Assembly: GCA_005503215.1 (NCBI GenBank)
Contig: SCNS01000004.1
Coordinates: 1 to 64,000, forward strand
DNA length: 64,000 bases
Direction of reading: 5' to 3'
Source: Sphingomonadaceae bacterium 3R27C6
GTDB taxonomy: Bacteria; Pseudomonadota; Alphaproteobacteria; Sphingomonadales; Sphingomonadaceae
In this document: positions 8,212 through 16,285 of the stretch, piece by piece
Numbering within the stretch: position 1 is the first letter of the stretch
Layout of the letters: each line of letters begins with the position of its first letter
Notes under the pieces: generated by a model
The model's input: only the letters and a program-made list of their open reading frames with translations
Databases searched by the model: none
What the model was told of the DNA's origin: nothing
Program-made: the position numbers and the translations under genes

Positions 8212-9155
8212 CCGGCCTCGATGCCCGTCACCGCAGCGCCGCGATCGACCGATTGCCCGCGCTGCCCCGCGCGCTGTTCCTGCTCCACAACTTCTACGGC
8301 GTCGATGTCGATGCGATGGCCGACGCGCTTAGCGTGGATCGGGAGGCTATTGAAACCGGCCTCGCCGATGCCCGCGCGACCGTTCGGGCGCATGTTTGCT
8401 ATACGGAGCCGGTGCCCGGCGTCGGGCCGGCGACCGGCGCTTTGCAGGCGCGCCTACAGCAGGAGTATCGGCAAGCGCTCGAAGCCGCCTTCGCGGAAAG
8501 CGGTTATCCCGGCGAGGTGGAGTGGCCCGAGCCGATGGCCGATATAGCGGCCGATCAGGAAGCGGCGGCGGCGTTCGTCGTCACGGCGTTGTCAGCGGCG
8601 CTGCGCAAGGCTGTCACGCGATCGCGCCGGGCCGGGGTCGCGACGGTCGATCAATGGCGCTTTATCGCACCGTGGCGCCGGGTTCGGCGGCGACGCCTGC
8701 TGCGCGTCAACGACGCGCTCCATTGCGCAGGCCGGCAGCCGTTCGACGAATGGCTGGGCGAGCGCCTTGTCCCCGACGGGCGCTATCCGCAGGGCTATGT
8801 GGTCCATCGACGGCGGCGACGGCCGTTCCCGGAGGAGCGACCACCGACCGAGGCCGAGCAAAATGGCGAGGAGATTGCCGACATCGTGCAGATACCGGAG
8901 CGGCTGGTCGAACAGCCGGAGCTGACACGGCATGTGTGGATATTCTTCCATCTTTATGGCCGTCCCTATGACGAGATCGCCCGATTGTTCGGGATCAGCC
9001 GCCGACGTGTCAAACGCCTTCGAGAGCAGGCTGAATACGCGATCATCGGCAAGCCTTATCCGTCGCTCGCTTTTCGCATCCGCTTCGCGCTGATGCGGAA
9101 GCGCCTGTCGTTCGCGTGGCGTTGGGACATCATCCGGTCCGCCTTTTATGAATAG
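8208..9155 (+). CDS. Protein with two sigma-region-4-like helix-turn-helix domains
   Basis: This 315-aa protein opens with a sigma-4-like segment (LPALPRALFLLHNFYGVDVDAMADALSVDREAIETGL, about residues 16-50). A second follows near the C terminus (LTRHVWIFFHLYGRPYDEIARLFGISRRRVKRLREQAEYAI, about 244-285). The middle, including a basic stretch rich in RRRR, is unassigned. No sigma region 2 is visible, so it cannot be a conventional sigma factor on its own. Its ATGA overlap with the ECF sigma gene suggests it works with it, as a co-regulator or as an anti-/co-sigma, but this is inference. Confidence 0.75.
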   Translation: MTGLDARHRSAAIDRLPALPRALFLLHNFYGVDVDAMADALSVDREAIETGLADARATVRAHVCYTEPVPGVGPATGALQARLQQEYRQALEAAFAESGYPGEVEWPEPMADIAADQEAAAAFVVTALSAALRKAVTRSRRAGVATVDQWRFIAPWRRVRRRRLLRVNDALHCAGRQPFDEWLGERLVPDGRYPQGYVVHRRRRRPFPEERPPTEAEQNGEEIADIVQIPERLVEQPELTRHVWIFFHLYGRPYDEIARLFGISRRRVKRLREQAEYAIIGKPYPSLAFRIRFALMRKRLSFAWRWDIIRSAFYE

Positions 9156-9650
9156 GTGCTGGCCGCTGGTGCCGGGGCACAATTCATCGCAAAGCGGTCC
9201 GGAAATCCATATTTGGTTAACTATTTCGGCGGACGATGACGGCATTCCAGTTCGGATGCCGCCCGCCTTCTTTACCCCCACATACGGCGGCATCACGAAG
9301 GGCGGCGCGACATAGCTGGTCCCTTGTTCGCGCCGCCCGCCCGCCCTTGCGGAAGAAATGAAGGGTCCCGCCCCCTGACAGGACCCTTCGACCTCGCTCG
9401 CGGGGGGATGGAGCGAGATCATCTTGTGCTGCGTTGCCGCTCTGTAAAACGCCCCGCCGGTCGGCGGGGCGAGTTTGGGTAAGTGATCACGCAGAAAACC
9501 CGTGTGTGATCGCTGGACGCAACGCGTCACCGTCGCGCGGGTTCCCTGCGCGGGCTTTGCAATCGCCGTTCTTGAAGCAACGGCCATATGCGTGCATGCC
9601 GTCGGACATGGAAATTGCTTTTCCGGACCCGCATGACGAGGGAGTTTGAC
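9156..9650. other. 495-base intergenic stretch with three hairpins
   Basis: No gene is seen. Three clean inverted repeats lie in series: gaagggtcc/ggacccttc (9360-9368 and 9381-9389), ctcgctc/gagcgag (9393-9399 and 9411-9417) and cgccccgcc/ggcggggcg (9450-9458 and 9463-9471). The region ends the sigma operon and precedes the MucR-family gene. It could hold a terminator plus the mucR promoter and operator, or a small structured RNA. Confidence 0.45.
9450..9471 (+). terminator. Hairpin resembling an intrinsic terminator
   Basis: A 9-bp GC stem with a 4-base loop is preceded by aaaa and followed by agtttg. The T-tract is short, so efficiency is uncertain. The preceding hairpin at 9360-9389 may serve the same purpose for the sigma operon. 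Confidence 0.4.
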
Positions 9651-10070
9651 ATGGACGATTCTGAAGCGCTGGTCACGCTGACCGCAGATATTGTTGCCGC
9701 GCATGTCAGCAACAACAGCGTCGCCATATCGGATATTCCGCTGGTCATTCGCTCGGTGCATGAAGCGCTTGCTGGTCTTGGCAATGCCGAAGAACCAGAG
9801 GTGAAGCAGGAGCCGGCGGTGTCGATCCGGTCGTCGGTGAAGCCCGATTACATCGTCTGCCTCGAAGACGGGAAGAAGCTCAAGATGCTCCGGCGTCACC
9901 TGATGACGCATTACAACATGACGCCCGACGACTATCGCGCGAAATGGAACCTGCCGAAGGACTATCCGATGACTGCGCCCGCATATGCCGAGAAGCGTCG
10001 CGCGCTTGCCAAGGAAATCGGCCTTGGCACCAAGGGGCGCGGCGGCGGGCGACCGCGCCGCAAGACATAA
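9651..10070 (+). CDS. MucR/Ros-family transcriptional regulator
   Basis: This 139-aa protein has the family C-terminal DNA-binding domain: YIVCLEDGKKLKMLRRHLMTHYNMTPDDYRAKW (quoted here in parts: YIVCLEDGKK, LRRHLMTHY). The zinc site is the CLED...H....H variant, in which the second cysteine of Ros is aspartate, a known CysAspHis2 variation in MucR homologues. MucR proteins are H-NS-like repressors of exopolysaccharide, motility and horizontally acquired genes. Here the gene sits inside the mobile element and may silence transfer or cargo genes. The start at 9651 follows a ggag ribosome site (gacgagggagtttgac); the tail is basic (KGRGGGRPRRKT). Confidence 0.92.
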   Translation: MDDSEALVTLTADIVAAHVSNNSVAISDIPLVIRSVHEALAGLGNAEEPEVKQEPAVSIRSSVKPDYIVCLEDGKKLKMLRRHLMTHYNMTPDDYRAKWNLPKDYPMTAPAYAEKRRALAKEIGLGTKGRGGGRPRRKT

Positions 10071-10127
10071 CGCGCTTGGCCACGGTCGCCGATTGCCGGC
10101 CGTCCATCAATCTCGTTACCGTTGCAG

Positions 10128-10382
10128 TCAGGGTTGGCATCGCACGAATATGACAAGCTCGGCGTCGTCGATCAGCTTCGCTTCGAAACCGGCATCACGC
10201 CAGGCGCACGATTGCACACCGGTCGGATCGTCGCTCCACCATGCGATATTGGCCGCCGCCTTGGGCAGCGGTGCACCGATCAGGCCTTCGATCTGCGCGA
10301 GCGTGAGTTCGACTTCCTGCCCGTCGTTGCGAACCGCCCAGCGGCGCAGGAAGGTGCCAAGGATAGTATATTTGCCCATCAC
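10128..10382 (-). CDS. DUF7662-like small protein
   Basis: This 84-aa protein begins MGKYTILGTFLRR and contains LTLAQIEGLIGAPLPKAA and WWSDDPTGVQSCAWRDAGFEA. These are features I associate with the uncharacterised DUF7662 family, small proteins often found on accessory DNA. The function is unknown. It overlaps the upstream DUF3892-like gene in an ATGA manner and is the last gene of the minus-strand run that starts with traC. The family name is from memory and should be treated as probable. Confidence 0.7.
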   Translation of the reverse strand: MMGKYTILGTFLRRWAVRNDGQEVELTLAQIEGLIGAPLPKAAANIAWWSDDPTGVQSCAWRDAGFEAKLIDDAELVIFVRCQP

Positions 10383-10654
10383 CGATCGACGCGCGGCAGG
10401 GACAACAGAATAGCCGGAGGAAAACCTCCTCCGTCGGTAGTGAGATAGGGCCGCCCCGATGCTTCACGCTGCTGGACGATGACGTCGACCTCCTCGTCGC
10501 CGACGCGCACCCAGAAACGGTGGGTTCCGTCGTTGATCCAGTCGATGATCTGGTCGACAAGGAACAGGCTTCTGCCGACCTGGACCGCGTGGATATGGTG
10601 ATTGCGAACATCGATCGGTGTCTGACCGATGGCCACAATCTCGTAATCAGCCAT
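10379..10654 (-). CDS. DUF3892-like small protein
   Basis: This 91-aa protein begins MADYEIVAIGQTPIDVRNHHIHAVQV and ends with the family's PPAILLSLPRV-type segment. The overall pattern fits DUF3892, a small beta-rich family of unknown function common on plasmids and islands. It is translationally coupled (ATGA) to the following DUF7662-like gene. It lies 43 bases after the 55-aa gene at 10698, so it probably belongs to the traC-traD transcript. Confidence 0.75.
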   Translation of the reverse strand: MADYEIVAIGQTPIDVRNHHIHAVQVGRSLFLVDQIIDWINDGTHRFWVRVGDEEVDVIVQQREASGRPYLTTDGGGFPPAILLSLPRVDR

Positions 10655-10697
10655 GTTTCACCTCCCTCGGCGTGCGCCGCAAGAAATGATCCGCTGG

Positions 10698-10865
10698 TCA
10701 GACGGGTGCGTTCGCCTGCTGGTCGAGCGCGTCGGCGATCATCGCCGCAAGCGATTCTTCGGCACGGATGCGCGCGACCGGATCTTTCGCATCGAGGTCG
10801 CGCCGAATCCATTGCGGCGCGCGTTCGACCACGCGAAGGATCGTGTCGGTCAGCTCCCGTGTCAT
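10698..10865 (-). CDS. 55-aa DUF6771-like protein
   Basis: A 55-residue gene is read from ATG 10865-10863 to TGA 10700-10698. It begins MTRELTDTILRVVERAPQWI and continues RRDLDAKDPVARIRAEESLA, with a C-terminal helix ending MIADALDQQANAPV. The start overlaps the traD stop (ATGA), so it is translationally coupled to traD. The pattern (ILRVVERAPQWIRRDL, then RAEESLAAMIADAL) matches what I recall of DUF6771, a short helical family in sphingomonad transfer regions. The function is unknown. It is short enough to be missed by length-filtered gene calling. Confidence 0.75.
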   Translation of the reverse strand: MTRELTDTILRVVERAPQWIRRDLDAKDPVARIRAEESLAAMIADALDQQANAPV

Positions 10866-11179
10866 GGCGCGCCTATGACAGATGGGTCGGAGTCGGGCAA
10901 GGCATCGGTCTCGAACGCACGTTTGCCGCGCCTCTTCCAGAGTGCAAAAGCGTGGGCGCCATCTTCGCTTCGCAGCTTGTCGGCCATCCAGAGGAAGGCG
11001 CCGTAGAGCATCGCGCGATTATCGTCGGCGAGGTCGACGAGCTCGGCTTTGACGACAAGCCCTCCCAACTCGATGAGCTGGCGCGTGCGCTCGCGCCGCT
11101 TGACCTGCCACTCGCGCATTCCGGTTCGTGCTCTCACCAACTCAAGCCGATGCCGCATGGCCGTCAGACGCCGGGTCAT
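10862..11179 (-). CDS. traD: Conjugal transfer protein TraD (Ti-plasmid type)
   Basis: The roughly 105-aa product carries the signature of the small Ti-type TraD family, KRRERTRQLIELGGLVVKAELVDL followed by DDNRAMLYGAFLWMADKL. This TraD is not the coupling ATPase of F plasmids. It is a small accessory protein encoded beside traC next to oriT in Agrobacterium-type transfer regions. The start was set at 11179 (MTRRLTAMRHRLE), which overlaps the traC end by 38 bases; the open frame continues upstream but only in the traC shadow. The MTRRL start also removes an arginine-rich non-family stretch. The gene is followed by the coupled DUF6771-like gene. Confidence 0.85.
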   Translation of the reverse strand: MTRRLTAMRHRLELVRARTGMREWQVKRRERTRQLIELGGLVVKAELVDLADDNRAMLYGAFLWMADKLRSEDGAHAFALWKRRGKRAFETDALPDSDPSVIGAP

Positions 11180-11450
11180 TCGCTGCGCCGCGATCAGGTC
11201 GCGCCGCAGCCTTGCGTGGCCCGCGCTGAAAGAAGCCCGCGCCTGCCTTGCGCCAACCCTCCTTCGTGCTGGCATCCTTGGCCGCGACTGCGCCGAGCAA
11301 CGCTCCGGCGAGCATGTCGGCGTCGAGTGCATCGGCACCCGTCGCGATGACGAGTTCGCCGAGCTGGCGAACGCGGCGTTCCTTGAGCAGCTTTGCCTTG
11401 TCAGCGAGCGCTTTCAGTTCCGAATCAATATCGCGGGGTTTGCGCATCAT
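11142..11450 (-). CDS. traC: Conjugal transfer protein TraC (Ti-plasmid type)
   Basis: This 102-aa protein contains the family core ALADKAKLLKERRVRQLGELV and IATGADALDADMLAGALL (about residues 14-50), followed by a basic tail. Ti-type TraC is a small relaxosome accessory protein. The gene starts 170 bases from and divergent to traA, the same gene order as around oriT on Ti plasmids. A ggaga ribosome site lies 5 bases before the ATG. The coupling protein TraG is absent from the window. Confidence 0.88.
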   Translation of the reverse strand: MMRKPRDIDSELKALADKAKLLKERRVRQLGELVIATGADALDADMLAGALLGAVAAKDASTKEGWRKAGAGFFQRGPRKAAARPDRGAANDPASDGHAASA

Positions 11451-11619
11451 AAGTCTCCATTGAGTGACGATGCGGCCATGATAGAAGAAGCGCAGCGCTA
11501 GCGCAGTAGAGTCGCCAGGACAGACTGGGACCGCCTAGTCCAGCCCGAGAATTTATTCGAGGAGGGCGCGCTTATACGTCGTGCCGACGTGCGCTTGGTG
11601 GCGTAGATGGATTGCCGTC
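11451..11619. other. oriT: Origin of transfer (oriT) with RSF1010/Ti-type nic region
   Basis: This is the divergent spacer between traC and traA, where oriT lies on Ti plasmids. The plus strand reads ggagggcgcgcttatac at 11561-11577. Its complement reads ATAAGCGCG then CCCTCC, closely matching the RSF1010-family nic (TAAGTGCG/CCCTCC). An inverted repeat acgtcg-tgc-cgacgt (11575-11589) adjoins the nic on the expected side. The nicked strand would be the minus strand and the leading region would run toward lower coordinates (traC, traD, mucR). The position is strongly supported; the cleavage base is inferred from the family. Confidence 0.82.
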
Positions 11620-14559
11620 ATGGCAATCTTTCACTTCTCCGCGAAAGTCATCGGGCGCGCTGCCGGGCGCAGCGCCGTTGCCGCAGCCGCCTATCGTGCG
11701 GGCGAGCGGCTGCACGATGAACGGCTCGACCGCGACCATGATTTCCGCGCCAAGTCCGGCGTCGAGCATAACGAGATCATGTTGCCCGAAGGCGCGCCCG
11801 AACGCTTCTCGGATCGGGAAACCCTCTGGAACGAGGTCGAGGGATGCGAGAAGCGCAAGGACGCGCAGCTTGCTCGCGAGGTCGAATTTTCCATTCCGCG
11901 CGAGATGAGCAAGGTCGATGGCATCGAGCTTGCCCGCGATTTCGTGCAGTCCGAATTTGTCGATCGCGGGATGATCGCGGATTTGAATGTGCATTGGGAC
12001 ATCGGTGCGGACGGCCAGCCCAAACCCCATGCCCATGTCATGCTCACCATGCGCGAGGTGGGTGAGGACGGTTTTGGGCAGAAGGTCCGCGAGTGGAACC
12101 GCACCGAACTTGTCGAGCAGTGGCGCGAGCGTTGGGCCAATCACGTCAACGCGCGGCTTGCCGAACTCGATATAGACGCCCGCATCGATCACCGATCCTT
12201 GGAAGCGCAGGGCATCGACCTTGAGCCGCAAGACAAGATCGGCCCCGCAGCCTCGCGCATGGGCGAGCGCGGGCTTGAGTCCGAGCGCATCGAGGATCAT
12301 CGCGCCGTCGCGCAGCGCAACGGCGAACGCATCATCGCGGAGCCGCGCGTCGCGCTCGACGCAATCACCCACCATCAGGCGACGTTCACCAACCGCGACC
12401 TTGCGATGTTCGTGCATCGCCACACCGACGGGAAGGATCAATACGACCGGGCGATGAGCGCTGTTCGCGGTTCGCCCGACTTGATCGAACTCGGCAAGGA
12501 CGGGCGCGGCGAAGATCGCTTCACCAGCCGCGACATGATCGACACCGAACAGCGGTTGCAGCGCGCTTCGGAATTGATGGCGAAGCGCGAACGACATCGC
12601 GTGTCGGAGGGCGACCGGGAAAGCGCGCTTCGCGCGGCGGCGGCGCGCGGGCTGGACCTGTCAGGCGAGCAGCGCGCGGCGTTTGAACATGCGAGCGATG
12701 GCAGGGGTTTGAGTGTCGTCGTCGGTTACGCCGGGACCGGCAAGAGCGCGATGCTGGGCGTGGCGCGGGAGGCATGGGAAGAGGCCGGGTTCAATGTGCG
12801 CGGCGTCGCGCTGTCGGGCATCGCAGCCGAAGGGCTTGAGAATGGCTCTGGCATCGCCTCGCGCACCATCGCCAGCATGGAACATGGTTGGTCGCAGGGG
12901 CGCGACATGCTCACGTCTCGCGATGTGCTGGTGATCGACGAGGCTGGCATGGTCGGCACCCGCCAGATGGAGCGCGTATTGTCCCATGCCGCCGACGCCG
13001 GCGCCAAGGTCGTGCTGGTCGGCGACCCGCAGCAGTTGCAGGCCATCGAGGCGGGTGCGGCGTTCCGGGCGATCCACGAACGGCATGGCGGCGTCGAGAT
13101 TACGGAGGTTCGCCGCCAGCATGAGGGCTGGCAGCAGGACGCTACCCGGCATCTTGCGACCGGCCGAACCGGCGAGGCGATCAACGCCTACGCCGATCAC
13201 GGTATGGTTCACACCGCCGAGACGCGCGAACAGGCCCGGAGCGATCTTGTCGAGCGGTGGGATCGCGACCGGCAAGCGAACCCCGACGCCAGCCGGATCA
13301 TCCTCACTCACACCAATGCCGAGGTGCGCGAACTCAACGAGGCCGCGCGCGACCGGATGCGCGCGGCGGGCGAACTGGGCGACGATGTTCGCGTGAAAAC
13401 CGAACGCGGCGATCGTCCCTTCGCATCGGGGGACCGCATCATGTTCCTGCGTAATGAGCGCGGCCTTGAGGTGAAGAACGGCACGCTGGGCACCGTCGAA
13501 CAGGTCAATCAGCAGGGCATGACCGTTCGCACCGATGACGGGCGCAACGTCGCATTCGACATGAAGGATTATGCTCATGTCGATCATGGCTATGCAGCCA
13601 CGATCCACAAGGCGCAGGGCATGACCGTCGACCGTGGCCATGTGCTGGCGACACCCGGCATGGACCGTCATAGCAGCTATGTCGGTATGACACGCCACCG
13701 CGACGGCTTGGCCCTTCACTATGGCCGCGACGACTTCAAGGACGATGCCCAGCTTGCCCGCACCCTGTCCCGCGAGCGCGCGAAAGACATGGCGAGCGAT
13801 TATGCCCGCGTCGATCCGGCCAAGGAGTTCGCCGAGCGGCGCGGCATTGGCGAGCGCGTCGCGGAAATCGCCCGCGCGGGTGCGGAGAAGGCGCGCGGGA
13901 TCTTCGACGGGTTGCGCCTCTCGCTGCAGGGCCAGCAGCGTGAGCAGGGCATGTTCGCGGGCTTCCGTCCGCCTGAACAGAGGAGTGAGCAGGCACAGAC
14001 CCAGCCCTCCCATGCCACCGGCCAGCGTCGCGCCGTCGAACGCTATGCGCGCGCGGTGAACGAGGTCGCCCGGATGCGCGACCGGGGCTTGCCCGTGCTG
14101 CCCCATCAGCATGACGCCCTGAACAGGGCGGGAGAGGCATTAGACGCGATCCGGCCTCACGCCTCCACCGACTTGCAGAACGCCCTCCAGCGCCAGCCGG
14201 AGCTTATCCACGAGGCCGCGGAGGGGCGCAGCCAGGCTGCGGTGCAGGCGATGAACAAGGAAGCGGAACTGCGGGCCGATCCGTTCCAGCGCGCCGATCG
14301 CTTTGTCGAGGGCTGGAAGCAGCTCCGGCAGGCGCAGGACGATCTACGGCGCGACGGCGATTTCCGGGGTGCGAAGCGCGTCGGGCAGGAAATGGCGGGC
14401 ATGGCGAAGAGCCTCGAACGCGACGCGCAGGTCGAATCGCTGCTGCGCGGGCGCAGCCGGGAATTGGGAATTGATGCGGCCATGGGCCGCAGCGTGGCGC
14501 GCGATCTCGCGGACTCGGTGCCGTTCGATCACGGCCGCAACCTTGGCATGAGCCGATAG
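11620..14559 (+). CDS. traA: Conjugative relaxase-helicase TraA (Ti type)
   Basis: This 979-aa protein is the Ti-type conjugative relaxase. The N-terminal MobA/MobL (MOBQ) relaxase domain begins MAIFHFSAKVIGRAAGRSAV. It has the three-histidine metal motif HWDIGADGQPKPHAHV around residues 125-140 and IDHRSLEAQGIDLEPQ around 190-205. A RecD/TraI-like helicase follows, with Walker A GYAGTGKSA (about 369-377), Walker B VLVIDEAGMV (about 437-446) and GDPQQLQAIEAG. The C terminus is a basic coiled region. It should nick at the oriT 40-60 bases upstream of its start and unwind the strand for transfer. The start at 11620 gives the conserved MAIFHFS N terminus. Confidence 0.96.
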   Translation: MAIFHFSAKVIGRAAGRSAVAAAAYRAGERLHDERLDRDHDFRAKSGVEHNEIMLPEGAPERFSDRETLWNEVEGCEKRKDAQLAREVEFSIPREMSKVDGIELARDFVQSEFVDRGMIADLNVHWDIGADGQPKPHAHVMLTMREVGEDGFGQKVREWNRTELVEQWRERWANHVNARLAELDIDARIDHRSLEAQGIDLEPQDKIGPAASRMGERGLESERIEDHRAVAQRNGERIIAEPRVALDAITHHQATFTNRDLAMFVHRHTDGKDQYDRAMSAVRGSPDLIELGKDGRGEDRFTSRDMIDTEQRLQRASELMAKRERHRVSEGDRESALRAAAARGLDLSGEQRAAFEHASDGRGLSVVVGYAGTGKSAMLGVAREAWEEAGFNVRGVALSGIAAEGLENGSGIASRTIASMEHGWSQGRDMLTSRDVLVIDEAGMVGTRQMERVLSHAADAGAKVVLVGDPQQLQAIEAGAAFRAIHERHGGVEITEVRRQHEGWQQDATRHLATGRTGEAINAYADHGMVHTAETREQARSDLVERWDRDRQANPDASRIILTHTNAEVRELNEAARDRMRAAGELGDDVRVKTERGDRPFASGDRIMFLRNERGLEVKNGTLGTVEQVNQQGMTVRTDDGRNVAFDMKDYAHVDHGYAATIHKAQGMTVDRGHVLATPGMDRHSSYVGMTRHRDGLALHYGRDDFKDDAQLARTLSRERAKDMASDYARVDPAKEFAERRGIGERVAEIARAGAEKARGIFDGLRLSLQGQQREQGMFAGFRPPEQRSEQAQTQPSHATGQRRAVERYARAVNEVARMRDRGLPVLPHQHDALNRAGEALDAIRPHASTDLQNALQRQPELIHEAAEGRSQAAVQAMNKEAELRADPFQRADRFVEGWKQLRQAQDDLRRDGDFRGAKRVGQEMAGMAKSLERDAQVESLLRGRSRELGIDAAMGRSVARDLADSVPFDHGRNLGMSR

Positions 14560-14568
14560 GAGGACAGC

Positions 14569-15273
14569 ATGAATAGTGACAGACAGCTACCCCGACTGCC
14601 CTATGACGAGCCGGACTCCGATCCGGCGACGCGGGCGTTCAACCGGCTAGAAGGCGAAATGGCGATGATGCGCCGTGCGGTCGAACATCTCGCAACCGAG
14701 AAATCAGAGATCGACATTCCCGATTACAGCAAGACGCTGGGCGAGATGGCGAACCGGCTTGTCTCCATCGAGCGCCAGCCCGCCATGCAGATGACTCCGG
14801 AAGACTTCGAGGCGCGGATGACGGCGGCGGCGGCACGAGCGCGACGCGACGACGAGGTCTTGATTGTGGCTGCGAAGCGGGAGCGTGGCGAGGCAATCCG
14901 CGATCTGCGGGCGATCATCGGCACGGCCAACTCCATCTACGAGCAAAAAAGACTTCGTTGGTGGTATGTCGGCGGCGGCTTGCTCGCCGGGTGCCTCCTG
15001 TGGTCGGTGCTTCCCGGATTTGTCGCGCGCACCCTTCCGACAAGCTGGCACCTGCCGGAACGCATCGCCGCGCGCACCGTTCGTGAGCCGACCCTATGGG
15101 AAGCGGGGACTCGGATCATGCACGCTGATAGTCCGGCGGCGTGGCAGGCCATCGCCGAGGCCGCCGACATGCGCCGTGACAACCGCGAGGTGATCGACGC
15201 TTGCTTGCAGCGGGCCACCAAGGTCAGGCAGCCGGTGCGGTGCACGATTAGAGTGAGGAACCGGCAACTTTGA
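14569..15273 (+). CDS. DUF6118-family membrane protein
   Basis: This 234-aa protein starts 9 bases after traA behind an aggaggac ribosome site, so the two form an operon. It has an N-terminal coiled region (about 20-120), a single transmembrane helix (WWYVGGGLLAGCLLWSVLPGFV, about 126-147) and a C-terminal soluble domain with two cysteines. The pattern fits DUF6118, found directly downstream of traA-type relaxases in sphingomonad elements. The function is unknown; an inner-membrane role in mobilization is plausible from position only. Confidence 0.8.
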   Translation: MNSDRQLPRLPYDEPDSDPATRAFNRLEGEMAMMRRAVEHLATEKSEIDIPDYSKTLGEMANRLVSIERQPAMQMTPEDFEARMTAAAARARRDDEVLIVAAKRERGEAIRDLRAIIGTANSIYEQKRLRWWYVGGGLLAGCLLWSVLPGFVARTLPTSWHLPERIAARTVREPTLWEAGTRIMHADSPAAWQAIAEAADMRRDNREVIDACLQRATKVRQPVRCTIRVRNRQL

Positions 15274-15386
15274 GCATATCGCGCGGGGCAGCCCGACGAA
15301 GCCTGCTGTCAGCAAACGACCGATAACGGCTTTCCGACAACAAAATCTCGTTGCGCAAAAGCTGCTGTTCGTGACAGCATCGGTGG

Positions 15387-15989
15387 ATGCTAAAACTGCA
15401 CTTTGCTCCCCTTACTCGCTCCGTCAGAATCAGATGGTTCTTGGAAGAGTTGGGGCTCGAATACGAGTTATTACGTTCAGAGTATAATCGAGACGGTAGC
15501 AGGGGATTCGCCCAGAATACCCCGTCAGGCCAATACCCATACATTGAAGACGGCGATGTCGCTCTTTCAGAGTCGGGGGCGATCGTCCAATATCTCTTGG
15601 AGCGGTATGGAAATGGGCAGCTCGAGCCGCCTATCGGATCAAAGGATCGTGCCGCCTATCTCTACTGGCTGCATTTTGCAGAAGGCACAGCCGCCAATGC
15701 CATCAATACGACCGTTTGGTTGACAGTCTACCGGGATGATGCGGATCGACATCAGGAAATCATCAGCGCGGTGCGTGACAGCGCAAACACGGTGTTTAAC
15801 AAGATTGAAGCAGCCCTCGCTACCCAGCCATATATTACCGGAAACGATTTTTCGGCTGCTGACATCATGATGGGCTTTACACTGGGGTCCGCGAAGTGGC
15901 TTCAACTGCTCACCGATGCGCATCCCAAAACGCTTGAGTATGTTGACAGATTATTCGCCCGCCCGGCGTTGCAAAAGTCGCTTAGCTAA
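15387..15989 (+). CDS. Glutathione S-transferase family protein
   Basis: This 200-aa protein has an N-terminal thioredoxin-fold domain (LKLHFAPLTRSVRIRWFLEELGLEYELL). It carries the cis-proline glutathione-binding loop GQYPYIEDGDVALSESGAIVQYLLE (quoted as GQYPYIEDG and SESGAIVQYL, about residues 48-70). An all-helical C-terminal domain follows with FSAADIMMGF (about 152-161). The fold residues for glutathione binding (ES motif) are intact. The substrate is unknown. Base composition is lower in G+C than the transfer genes, suggesting a separate origin for this cargo gene. It is monocistronic. Confidence 0.9.
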   Translation: MLKLHFAPLTRSVRIRWFLEELGLEYELLRSEYNRDGSRGFAQNTPSGQYPYIEDGDVALSESGAIVQYLLERYGNGQLEPPIGSKDRAAYLYWLHFAEGTAANAINTTVWLTVYRDDADRHQEIISAVRDSANTVFNKIEAALATQPYITGNDFSAADIMMGFTLGSAKWLQLLTDAHPKTLEYVDRLFARPALQKSLS

Positions 15990-16285
15990 ATTCGGCAATT
16001 TGGCTGCCTTGGTCTGCGATTGGCGATAATTCGACAGTCCAGATTTTACCATTTCCGGTGAGACGTGAGCCAAATAGTTGAGCATCATTCGCTATCCGAA
16101 CGGCCAGTGGCCTAAAATAAGATTTGAAGCAGCGCTGTTTCCGTCCCGTTGCGTTCCGAATCATATCATTTCGGCCCACGGGAAATGTGGGAACGCCTGT
16201 GGTGTCAGGTTTGGGCAATTTTGAAGTTTTCACGTAAAATCAACGCGATAAACCGCTTGACTGGTGACCCCTACGAAAAACCAAG
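15990..16285. other. Non-coding, lower-GC stretch
   Basis: About 300 bases lie between the glutathione transferase gene and the IS remnant. An 83-codon minus-strand frame exists but has no recognisable domain and no good ribosome site, so I do not call a gene. Confidence 0.35.

Noticed and set aside
15982..16233. 83-codon minus-strand frame between the glutathione transferase gene and the IS remnant
   Set aside because: No domain, no good ribosome site and no operon partner.
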